Shown here: positions 12,301-22,644 of the stretch, piece after piece
How positions within the stretch are numbered: position 1 is the first letter of the stretch
Layout: each line of letters opens with the position of its first letter
From: Corella eumyota
Taxonomy: Eukaryota; Chordata; Ascidiacea; Phlebobranchia; Corellidae
DNA length: 64,000 bases
NCBI GenBank assembly: GCA_963082875.1
Contig: OY720098.1
Location: 9,610,001-9,674,000, forward strand
Direction of reading: 5' to 3'
Program-made: the position numbers and the translations under genes
Notes under the pieces: generated by a model
The model's database searches: none
Told to the model about the DNA's origin: nothing
What the model saw: only the letters and a program-made list of their open reading frames with translations

Positions 12301-13986
12301 TACTTCAAATTTTAAACATTCTTTTTACATTTTTTAGAATCAAGACATATATAAATTTAATTTAATAGTAATTTTTTTACAATATAATAATATGTTTTTG
12401 TATATATCTTTATCCTCGATGTGGGAAGGTCGAATGCGCAACCTAAACATAAAGTAACATCAGTTACTCCAACCCAGTCTCGAGTTGCTCTTAGCAGTTT
12501 GGAATATTATATAGATTATAATTGCCTGGTAATTATGCTGCTTAAGTGATGGCTCAGTATGAGTTCATACCATTTATATCGCCTTCTTCAAGGGCGCTAT
12601 AGCATGAAAAATAAATAACTGTTAAAGTTATTATGTAACACTATTAAACTACTTACTATTCATTAAATGGTTCTAATCGTAAAGTCAAATTAAGTTTCCT
12701 CTCATGTAACCCATCAGCAACTCCTTGTGCTTGCAATAAAATCAAGTAAACCTTCAAAGTAACAAAAATACCCAAAAATTAATTTAGTCAAAAATGCCCC
12801 TGAAAATTGCTTATACTTTGTTTTTAATTTTTTTTTACTTGGTTCCAATAAGGATCATCATTTTCATTATGGTCAATCATATTCAGCATAAAGTTAATAT
12901 TTTTTTGTAAAAAATCTTTAACTTTGATACAACCAGAAGTCATTGGTTGGCAAAAATCTAAAACAAAAAAATAACGAAATTTTTGTTTAAAGTGCAATAT
13001 TGGAGAGTTTTGCAATTCTGTAAGTGACGTATAAAGCACGTTCGTATGGTTGACACTAAATCATAAAATACCTTTAGAACCTTTAAAAAATGTCTGTCGT
13101 ACATGGTACTTACAATTCAATTTTTCAAAAAAGAAAATAATGAATATAAAAACCAGGTTACCATATTTTGTTTGTGTGACGTAGAAAGTACTAAGTAGCA
13201 GAGTGAATGTATACAAGCTAGTACTTTCTACGTCATCGCAAACGGGACTTTTCTTTCTTTTAATAAAATAATTTTTTTTTAATGTTGTATAACTTAAAAA
13301 GTAAGTAAATTATTTAAAGTTAAAACCATTTTTGTGTTTAGTGACAACAACTTTATCAATTTTTTGAGTAAAAAAATATCGCCAATACAGGACTTTAACA
13401 ATTGGCTAACAACAATAATTATTTTTAACCCTTTTTTGTATAATGCAACTTTTCACTGTACCACTATATCCATTTTTCCAATGCGAAGTAATTAATGAAT
13501 GCATAACTCTTCCTTCTGCATAACCTGCAGCATAACTTTGTAAACTATTGTTAAAGTTAGGAGAAGTTGTAATTTCAAGTTGTGCCCATCTAAAAAATAA
13601 ATATTTCCATAAGTTAAAAATAGGTTTTATTAACCAAAAGATCTAAAATAGTATTATTAATAAACACACTTTGCATAAATCAATTTAATTTCTCAAATAA
13701 AAAAAATAATTTTAAAGTAAGATATATATATATATTTTTTTATAAAAAATAATTAAACTGATTTTTACCCATTTTTTTCAATATTGTTCATGTGATTAAC
13801 AGATACAATTTCATTATGAGAATTAAAGTAAATATCCCGATCTTCTAAATTAACCAGTTTTAATTCATCATCTTCTAGAATTAAAGCTTGTCGATTCCAA
13901 TCATCGGTATTTTTGGAAAATTTAACAGAAATTACAAAAACAAAGTTTTGAAAAAACAAAAAAAGCAAAAGCTTACAAAAATGCAT
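9394..13986 (-). CDS. PLBD1: Phospholipase B-like protein (PLBD1 type), lysosomal/secreted Ntn hydrolase
   Basis: Twelve exons (13769-13986, 13462-13589, 12839-12957, 12657-12751, 12037-12239, 11538-11629, 11115-11272, 10928-11020, 10453-10524, 10135-10287, 9831-10013, 9394-9541) join in phase to 553 residues, the usual PLBD1 size. A signal peptide ([12 protein letters not shown]...) starts it. Family motifs seen in order are [84 protein letters not shown] and RNHGAIDVK. In the family, autocleavage exposes an N-terminal Cys nucleophile; the matching residue is about Cys213 in GRCSALIK. It likely removes acyl chains from phospholipids in lysosomes or outside the cell. PLBD1 is chosen over PLBD2 by length only. 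Exon 2 ends at a GTACAG donor, the only one that keeps the conserved frame. Confidence 0.9.
10641..10898 (-). mobile_element. tRNA-headed SINE copy
   Basis: Minus-strand copy in a PLBD1 intron. The body parts TAAGTTGC, TTTGGGATATTATA and the tRNA-like head (AATTAAACCCACAACC on plus) match other copies. Part of the head-body junction (AGCGCTACAGCATGA) is duplicated inside it. Confidence 0.7.
11340..11475. mobile_element. MITE with about 45-base terminal inverted repeats and TA flanks
   Basis: The core 11342-11473 begins GAGACATATTC and ends GAATATGTCTC, and the similarity of the arms continues inward for about 45 bases (through the TTAAAATGCTGAAAA region on the left and its complement on the right). 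TA lies on each side, as expected for a Tc1/mariner-type target-site duplication. It has no coding capacity and sits in a PLBD1 intron. Confidence 0.7.
11763..11990 (+). mobile_element. SINE copy, 5' truncated
   Basis: It starts inside the head-body junction (TGCTCTTATGCTGTAGTGCCC), lacks the tRNA-like part, and runs through GAGACTGGGTCTG to CGACCTTCCCACATCAAGG and an AT-rich tail. It lies in a PLBD1 intron. Confidence 0.8.
12401..12610 (-). mobile_element. SINE copy lacking the tRNA-like head
   Basis: On the plus strand it reads from the tail (TTTATCCTCGATGTGGGAAG) through AACCCAGTCTCGAGTTGC to AAGGGCGCTATAGCATG, i.e. a minus-strand body. It lies in a PLBD1 intron. Confidence 0.8.
13177..13235. 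repeat. Perfect 17-base inverted repeat (hairpin)
   Basis: TGACGTAGAAAGTACTA at 13177-13193 is the exact reverse complement of 13219-13235, with a 25-base loop. Outside the perfect arms, TTTGTG and CGCAAA continue the pairing imperfectly. It lies in PLBD1 intron 2 and may be a short hairpin element. Confidence 0.8.
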
Positions 13987-14991
13987 TGTGCAATAGTGCC
14001 TAAAATATATTAAAAGGGTAAAATTTAAATTGTATATAGTTTATTGATGCCTTTTTTTATTTATAATAATTAATAATAATTATAACTTTCTGCATCCTGT
14101 AAAAAGCATTTTAACGAGCTGGCAAAGTCATTTTGTTTTAAACTACAGTTAACACATACAGATATATATGTTTAAACCAGCAAAAAGTTAAAAGATAATA
14201 AATTTAACCATTTAAATTCTTGTAATGGTAAAATATTTATAACTCGATAAAGTCTAACTATAGTCGATTGGTTTGATAACAATATAACTGCAATTGTGTT
14301 ATCCCAAATTTAAATTGTCTGTATTCACTTAATCTGGCAATAGCTAAACTATCAGAGTATCTGGACTGCTAGACAAAAAAGACAGCTAGAATACCGATCC
14401 AAAAACTGAATATAAATCAGTTTTATAAATTTTAGACAGATTAACAAGTTGGCAGCGTCTAATAATAAATCAATTAACGAAAAAAAATGAATATACCGGT
14501 GGAAATACCAAAGTTTGTGAGAAAAATTTAAGTTTGAGCTTTTCAAAAATATTCAGACCACACAAAACAAAACATTTGTTGTTGTATTTACCCACGTGAT
14601 CAAAGTTTTACTACCGCACGTGACGTACGTAATTTAAAAGTGTGACCAATTGATAACCAGTCCTAATCTCATTTCATAAATGTTTTTTTTTTACTTTTAA
14701 CAACAAAATGTACATTGTAACAAGTAAAAATAGGTGTAAATTAATTTAATTTTTATTAATTTATTTAAAATTTAAATGTTATATCTATGTAGAAGAAACA
14801 ATTAATCTTGCTGTCGTAACAATAGGTAATTCCCGCTTGACTTTGAAATTATTACAGCTAGTGAAGGTGTATAAGTTGCCTAAGGAAATAGTTTGGTTTA
14901 AAAGATTTGTTAGACACATATAAAGCCTGTTGTTAATAAAAAATGATTGGATTACATTCTATCAACGAAAAAAGAAGCTAAACAGTTCGCT
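13987..14991. promoter_or_regulatory. Shared region between divergent PLBD1 and CACHD1-like genes
   Basis: This is the 1-kb interval between two head-to-head start codons. It holds CACGTG at 14593-14598 and again at 14617-14622, the second within GCACGTGACG. Such bHLH-zip sites can bind USF, MITF or TFEB; use here is inference. A polypyrimidine-AG acceptor at 14000-14001 lies just ahead of the PLBD1 ATG. A short upstream ORF (14943-14981) precedes the CACHD1-like ATG. Confidence 0.4.
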
Positions 14992-17900
14992 ATGTCTAAG
15001 AAATTAAACTTTTTTATTTGTTTCGTCGTCCATGCATCTTTTTTAAAGATGGCAAAAACGGAATTTTTTGACGAAAATGGAGTGCAAGATTTTAGAAAGA
15101 CCGTCCAAACAATACGAGATGACATTCTAGGCGTTACAAAGTTTCAAGAATTTATTAACACCGAGGTTAAAATGAAAACTGTAGCGCTTCTTGGCAATAA
15201 CATTGCGCGAGAAGTTGCAAGAATTATAAGCATTAAATTTGCTGATAGAGTAGACGCAGTAAAACGCCTGCGAAGTGCTGTTTTAACATCTTACACTTTA
15301 TCCGATTGGGGTACTTGGGAAGAATGTTGTAACATCACCGATCGATTCTACGAGGAAAAGTACGACTCAAGATTCAAAACAAGGGTAGATAGATTTAAAA
15401 ATATTTATACAATATTACACTGGACTGGTAATAAGCAACACAGCAAAATATGACGTCATATCCTTAACTTCCTGTTAATCAGATTGAGTTGGTGTAAATT
15501 TACATTGCAAAAATATAGAGTTACACGTACACTTCCTTTTAAATTAATAATAAAAATAAGTTTAAACTTTTAATTTTTTAAAGTTCTGTTGTTAAATGAG
15601 TTGGAATTGGGAGGCTACTTACCTTTTTTTAGTCCATGTATATACTTATTTTTTATTCATGTATTTTAAAAGATTGACTTTTAACATATTTAATAGGTCA
15701 ATCTTGCATCGGTATGTGTCGTTCGGGCACAAACAGCCACCGAAATCCACAAAGTGCCAAATTATTTATTCTTGCGCGCGGCCGAGAAAAACTTAGAGCT
15801 ATACCCTGGTTTGAAATGGCAATATTTTGGAAGTGATTGTGGCGTCCTGTCGAGTTATCCATCCACCGAGGAAGCTACATGTTCCAGTACTTATGATAAC
15901 CGATTTCGGCCATGGTAATAGTTGATTTTTCATTGTTTTTATTATATAAAGTGCTTGGCTTTTACTTACTGAATTTTAGTCCGTTTTTAACCTTTTTTTA
16001 CACTTTAAAAGTATTTACTTATTATATGCACATCCCAACATTATTGGTTAAAATAAACGTAATTTAGGTATGTACAAGCCAGTGCTCCAAAACCGAAGGA
16101 TATTATTATAGTAATAGATCGCTCTGGGTCAATGATAAACAACGGTAAAATGGAAGCAGCAAAGTTAGCTGCAATTACGGTTCTCAACACACTAAGTCCG
16201 AACGACAGAGTAGCAGTTGTTACGTTTTCTACGGAAGCTTTTCCGTTAGGTTCAAAATTATCCGAAAAAATCGTGAAAGCTTCAAATCATTACGAAGTTT
16301 CTGGATTTCATGCGTAAGTTTAAAAAAGGCGTATGGCTATTGTTTGTTTATACAAATGCTACAAATTGTCAGAGGTGGTGATCAAACCTGAGATCCTAGG
16401 TCATGAAAAAAAAGACAGACAGTGAATTAGTGTAACTTTATGTTAAAACGTAAATTGTTTTGCAGAGAGTCGGATTTAACAGGTTGCTTTAGTACTATAA
16501 TGGCGACCGCGACACCTTCGAATATTGCTCGCCTGGTTGATGTAGTTAGCCAGATTGTGCCGTTGGGTGATACTAATTACGGGAAAGCGTTAATTTTAGC
16601 GTTTAATTTCTTGGAAGAAGCGTACCACCGAGATTTACATGAACATGAAGGTTTGGAAGGGTAAGTTTTACATGATTTTAACTTATAAACTCACAACGTG
16701 GTGTAGGAGTCAGAACACTTGCTACACTACATGAGGTCGTGGGTTCGATCCCTACTGCTGTTATGCTGTAGCGCCCTTGGGTAAGGCGCTATAAACGGTA
16801 TGAACTCCTTCTGAGCCAACACTTAATCAGCATCGTAGTTATCGTGCAATTATAATCTATAACATTCCAAACTGCCAAAGGTAACTCGAGACTGGGTCTG
16901 GATAACGCAAATGCTACTCTATGTTTAATTCGTGAAGTTGACCTTCCCACATTGAGGATAAAAGAAAAAAAAAATATATATATAGTCATTTGTACAGCAT
17001 AATAACCTACATTTGAAAAGATCTACCAAGTTTTAATAAATGTGCTAAAATTGTAAGACCCAGGTAATTCACATAGTTTATTTTAGGCACACTGACGACG
17101 AAATAGTTCAAGAACGTGACCGTGTTATACAATTCCTATCCGACGGAGAACCATCTGATCTACCCGCTCGCATTTTTCGACTCATTCAAACAAGAAACCG
17201 AGCTCTACGAAACAGCGTCGTTTTCCTATGTTACGCATTGGGGAAAGCACCGTTCGGTGCAGCACTGATGAGGATGGCAACGCAAGAGTTTAAGTTTAAC
17301 GACAACACGTATTTAGACGATAATTGCTCAGATGGTGATTGTAGCGGACCAATACCAACAATTAAACAGGGATTTTACTTTCATGTGAACGATACTAAAT
17401 ATTTGAGGTCGACCATGGGTTTGTACTACAGTTATTTTACATCCCACAACCTGCAAAATCCACCAGTGGTTTGGAGTGTCCCATATTTTGACGCTGGGGG
17501 GTTAGGAATGGTACTGACAGCAGCTTCGCCGGTGGTTTATAAAGGTATTCTGTTATATTTATTATGTAATATAAATTATTCAGAAATAAAACATAGGGCC
17601 TGCCGAATCGTCTGCCATATTTAAAAGTAAAGCAGCTTTATTTCTAACCATGAAAACTGTAAATATGCTTAACCTTAAATCCTTTTTGTTTTAGAGAGTT
17701 TGGTTGGGGTGGTTGGCGTCGACATTACGATGCAGGAACTCTTGGCTGACGTCACATATTTCAGAGTTGCTGCAGATAACACTTACGCCTTCATAGTGGA
17801 TTTCACAGGTCGTGTTCTAATGCATCCATTACTACCAGTTCCCGCCGCTGTTGACGAAGATCCGGTTATAACCGGTATAAGCGCGTTTGAACGTAGCGCG

Positions 17901-20900
17901 CCAGTGCTGTTGTTTATTAATCAGGTTTTGCACTCGCTAAGCTTGGGCAAAGGACCGAGCGGAAGACCTTTACAAGTCGGCGACGTGTTCACAGATTCTT
18001 TCACAACTAAACGTGCCATACCAGAAGTAAGTAAACATTTTTTGCACCGAAAATTATTTGCATAATAAAAGCTTTACCATTCTTGACTTTTACGTTAAAA
18101 AACACAAAATATAAATGTTTCAATTTTTAATTTGTTAGGTTCATGAAATGGTTGTGATTCATAATATCACGCAAACGTATTCATGTTCAAACGTTCATGA
18201 CACTTTATTAGTGTTATGCGTGGTTGTAGATACTGGTGTTACTTCAGTTAAAACATTGGCGCGTCAAGTTCTACCCAACCCCTTCGACTTTCTATACCAC
18301 AGGTTTTCTCTTATAAAATACTATTTTTAAGTGTAACAACTAACAATAAATAAATACGGGTAAACCCAACATAAAAGCAGTGGGAAATTAAACTCTAAAC
18401 TTAAAACTTCACAAACATAGAAGCAGTAGGAATCGAACTCACAACCTCACAACATGTAAGCAGTAAGAATTTAACCGAAAACCTTACGACATAGAAGCAG
18501 TAGGAATTGAACTCACAACCCCGCTACATAAAAGCAGTAGGAATCTAACCCACAACCTCACTACATGTAAGCAGTAGGAATCTAACCCGAATCTTACAAA
18601 AATAGAAGCAGTGGGAATCAAACTCACAACCCACGACATGAAAGCAATAGGATTTGAACACACTTTTACTACATGAAAGCAGTAGGAATCAAACCCACAA
18701 CCTTACTACATGAAAGCAGTGGGAATCAAACCCACAACCTCACTACATGTAAGCAATAAATTTACCACAAAACCTAACGACAAAGAATCAGTAGAAATTA
18801 AACCCACAACCTTACGACATGGAAGCAACAGGAATTGAACTCAGAACCCCACGACATAAAAACAATAGGGAGTAACATCTTTACCTACAGCAAAAATTAC
18901 AGTTTATGGTAAGTTACTGTAGTCCATGAAATTAAACCCAACCCCGAGTTTAAGTTAACTTTATAATTGTTAACGGGTAGATACGACATTCTTAAACCAA
19001 GTGGGATGTGTCGACACCAAGGCCAAGCAGTCACCAACGACCGAGATTCAACAATGTTATCCCCGACAGCTTTTTCGGACAGTGGAAAATACTCGGAGAT
19101 CACCGAAACACTTGAAATAATATCTGGGTATGATTTTTTTTTTTATACAATATACATCTACTTACGCAGTAATTTTAATTCTTTTTAATTTTACCCTAAG
19201 TTGATAGTTTTTTGGATTATTTTTGTTAGAAAAAGGTGTGTTGTTGTGATTTGTTTAAAGTTATCAGTAAACGCAATTAAGCCCTAGGGCAAATAGTTTG
19301 GCATTGGTGCGAAAAACCATTTGGCTCAAAATCTAAAGCTATATGACCAATGATATTTTTTTGTTACTGTCTAGTTACGACTACTACATGAGAAATGATA
19401 GATACGTATCAACACATTCCCTTACTTTCAAACCCGGGGTCCGTGACTCGGTTCTGTCTACGTCATCGCTACGAAATATATGGGAGTCGTCACGTGATAG
19501 TACAAACATGACAAATCACGTGATCTGGACATTCTTCGGGTCAGAGCAGGGCGTGTTTCGAATATTGCCCGGTGTTGAAATGCCAAAGTTGTACGATGCC
19601 ACGCAGAGACCTTGGTATAAACTGGGACATCAACTTTTAATCGAAGTCTTTGAAAATAAAGTAAGGAGCTTATTTTTGCCTACAATGGTCCGTTTTTTAT
19701 ATAACTTTACCCTGGGTCCTATTTACTTTGTTGATTTGTAACGCGACTAAGTTTACCACTAAAGTTGTACCTTGGGTGGTATGTAGCCTGCCTTTGATGG
19801 GACTTGAACTCAAAACCTTTCAAACTGTAGCCCTATTTAATACTCCTTTAAATCTAGGTTAAATTGTCATTGAGACCTTTGATTAAGAATTTTTACCTTT
19901 TTTTATATATTTTTATTTTTTATATATTTAAAGATACCTAACATTTCGTGGTCGGACTTGCACTTAGCAGCAATATCACCACCGTATACGGACGCCAACG
20001 GCGGAGGCCTGGTACTTACTGTTAGTAGAGCTATTACTGAGCCTATGGCCAGCAATATAAGCACGGGGAACGATATTGCACCCAACATGCTTGGTGTAAT
20101 GGGTGGAGATATATCTTTGAACTATTTTGAAAGTCTACTACTTTCAACTGTAACGGAATGTTCTTCAATGGATTGTGCAGCTATAGATAACTTTGGTATT
20201 CGATTTTTTTGTTTAAACGTGAAAGCATTTGACCTTAAGACTTGGCAGCATTAAGTATTGTAATTCAAAAATCTCTAAATGTTTCTGACTTAAAAATGTC
20301 TGCAATTGAACTCAAACTTAAGACCTCAAACCTAAAATGTTTTTTAACCGAATTGCATATTTCCAAATATCGAAATTTTATTAATTATATTTAACCGAAA
20401 TTCTGGTCAAAATATTTCAGAAATCTTTGATAAAATGGCGTTTTTCGGCATATAATTTTCGGCTAGAATCAGTTCTCCATAAAAAATATAATCTCTCAAA
20501 TCGAACCCTATTCTAAATATGATCTATTTTATAGGTTACATCATATACGACCAGCGGTTGACACGGCAAGATAATGAGGCAATCAAACTAGCGACTGCTT
20601 CTAATTATCACGTGATCCACGCATTCCCTTTTCTGGCTTCGAGGTTAATCTCCGAGAAAATTCTCGTCCCGAGTAAGTGCGTCGACGTGGCATCAGTAAC
20701 ATACAAGTAAGATTAACTTTATGATCCATCCATATGTATACATTGTAAAAGGGTTGTTGAGACGTATATTGAGGCTGTGCTGTTGGGACGTGTTTTTAAG
20801 CTATCTAAAACCCTTTAGCCTGTAGTCTGTTGACATGACCGGTATACAACACTACCGGACACACCCATTTTTTTTAATATTTTTAACTAAAGTTTCAATA

Positions 20901-22124
20901 AGCCAACCGGCCAAAACAAGATAAAATTAGTAAGATATCCAGATATACTGTTGCAAAGTAGGGTAGAATTATCAATGTTTGATAATACCTTAAACTGTCT
21001 GTGAGTTAAATAAGTGGAAAGTTGTATCAATTTAAAACTAGAAAACTATGTGGGCTGAGATAGCTTGAAAGAACTTTATTGAACTTTAGGTCGGCGTAAA
21101 CGTAGCTGGTATCTAAACAATGCTACTACACTTCTTGTATAAGATAAGGCATAGAACGCTTTCCTATTCAACATTTGAGAGCGTGACTTTTTAAGGAGTT
21201 TCGCAGGTTTTCTAAACCTGTTATGACATAGTTTAGTAGTATGGTAGAAAGGCCCAATGCCACACTACTTGCCCCTAAGCCCGATGTTTACGAGTAGCTC
21301 AAAAACAGCACCTTTTTTTCCCAGTATAACTACGAAAACCTATTAGCTTAAGGTTATACTAAAATATATACTGTAACGATATTAACTTTACGTGAACTTT
21401 TTTGCCTCAAATTTCCAATTATTTTCCAGGAAAGGTTATGTGATCGACATGGATAGACTCCGCGAAAAAGGTTCCAAACTCTCGTTTTTTATCAGTCACG
21501 TGACCGGTACAAACGTCATTCTTTTGGGTAAACCACCGAATTTGGCCAATTTTCACTGTGAGCAAAATCTATTTTATGTTCTACATTTTCAAGTGAATTT
21601 AAACTCTGTATTATCTTGTTAAAATTAAAAAAAAAAAGCTTAATAGTAGAAAAGATTTGTTACTAAGATATGTTTTTCGAGTAATTTTTTTTTTTAAATT
21701 GATAGTTTTAGCCTGTGTTGTGCATGCAAGTTCTCAATACTTATGCGAAGCCAGTCCCCCCTCATTTAACCTAGCCTATGTTAAATGCGAGACCCCGTGC
21801 GTGGATGCCACAGGTGCTGGTGCACACTACGCTTCGTGTATTAACGAATACAACTACACTTGGTCTTCTGATCCACCGCCTTGTGCGCCTGTCCTTTTAA
21901 ATGACGATTACTCCAACCACCCGACGTTACACACCTACGCTGATATCAACCCCGACACGTTGCCGTCGTGTAGCGGGGACGAAACGTTGGCGTTGTCCGC
22001 GTACGGTCGAATTTTTTCCCGGGGTACGGTGGAGTTTGTAGCGTACGTGATCGGAGCTGGATTGATACTTTTGGCAGTAATAACCGGCTTGCATCGCCGC
22101 AGAATAATGCGGTCGTGCCGATAA
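14992..22124 (+). CDS. CACHD1: VWFA and Cache domain-containing protein 1-like, type I membrane protein
   Basis: Thirteen exons (14992-15384, 15697-15914, 16068-16313, 16466-16660, 17087-17544, 17695-18026, 18139-18302, 18981-19127, 19375-19660, 19934-20195, 20535-20706, 21430-21557, 21712-22124) give 1137 residues. The ATG at 14992 begins a signal peptide (MSKKLNFFICFVVHA). A VWA_N-like region (LYPGLKWQYFGSDCGVL, RPWYVQ) leads into a VWA domain with MIDAS core DRSGSM (about 221-226). Cache-type repeats follow, with PYFDAGGLGMVLT, GVVGVDITM, GRVLMHPLLPVP, RPWY and PYTDANGGGLVLT. A membrane span near the end (VEFVAYVIGAGLILLAVITG) leaves a tail of about 10 residues. CACHD1 is the relative of the calcium-channel alpha2delta subunits and modulates CaV channels and Wnt receptors in vertebrates. 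The MHPLLP...FER stretch favours CACHD1 over CACNA2D. Conserved exon phases support the model. Confidence 0.88.
16693..16982 (+). mobile_element. Full-length tRNA-headed SINE copy
   Basis: The head carries an A-box-like GTGGTGTAGGAGTCAGAAC and a B box GGTTCGATCCC at 16742-16752. The body runs through TAGCGCCCTTGGGTAAGGCG, CTCGAGACTGGGTCTG and GACCTTCCCACATTGAGG to an A/T-rich tail. It lies in an intron of the CACHD1-like gene and is one of the best-preserved copies. Confidence 0.88.
18371..18876 (-). repeat. Minisatellite of about 13 units derived from the SINE B-box module
   Basis: A unit of about 37 bases, AAGCAGTAGGAATCRAACYC followed by ACAACCTYACTACATG, repeats about 13.5 times with roughly 10-25% divergence. 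On the minus strand each unit reads as the SINE segment around the tRNA B box (GGTTCGATTCC type) with flanking sequence. The array lies in the intron between exons 7 and 8 of the CACHD1-like gene. There are no spacers, so it is not CRISPR-like. Confidence 0.85.
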
Positions 22125-22644
22125 GCATAATTTTTGTTTCGTGATATATTTATTTGTGATATTTGCTAAATTTATTAAAACCGCCTTTTTTGATCTGTGC
22201 TTTGATACCAATTATATTGTTAGAGACTTTTACCAGCTGATAATTTTTAAGATTTACATTTAAAAATAGAAAAAATCTCCTGTTAAAACTCAATTTACAT
22301 ATTTATTTTCATAAAACACTCCGCTTATAAAAGAAGGTATTTTACATATTAAATACAAAACATTTCACAAAACCAACATATTTACAAACAACAAACAGGA
22401 TTAAAACACCTTAAATAAACCCCCATATTATTTTCTTTTATTTAAAAACAATGTATATGAGAAAAGAGAGAATTAATGGTGATAATTTAACCCAACAATA
22501 TTTCTCTATGGTAGCAATGTTCATTTAAGCCTAATTGGTTCAAAAATAGTTTACTATATATAAACTAACCAAAGTAATTAGTAAAGAACATTTATACTTC
22601 CCAACTAAATGAAACATTGTCCACCATTTAAAATCAAACTTATT
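22125..22644. other. Convergent 3' spacer
   Basis: This AT-rich stretch separates the stops of the CACHD1-like gene (+) and the GPCR gene (-). TTTATT at about 22437 is a candidate poly(A) signal for the minus-strand gene. I see no other feature. Confidence 0.5.

Noticed and set aside
14947-14991. Earlier start for the CACHD1-like protein
   Set aside because: The upstream in-frame position is TTG, not ATG; ATG 14992 begins a clear signal peptide.
18371-18876. CRISPR-like or tRNA-cluster appearance of the repeat array
   Set aside because: Units are directly contiguous with no unique spacers, and only the B-box part of a tRNA is present, so neither reading fits.
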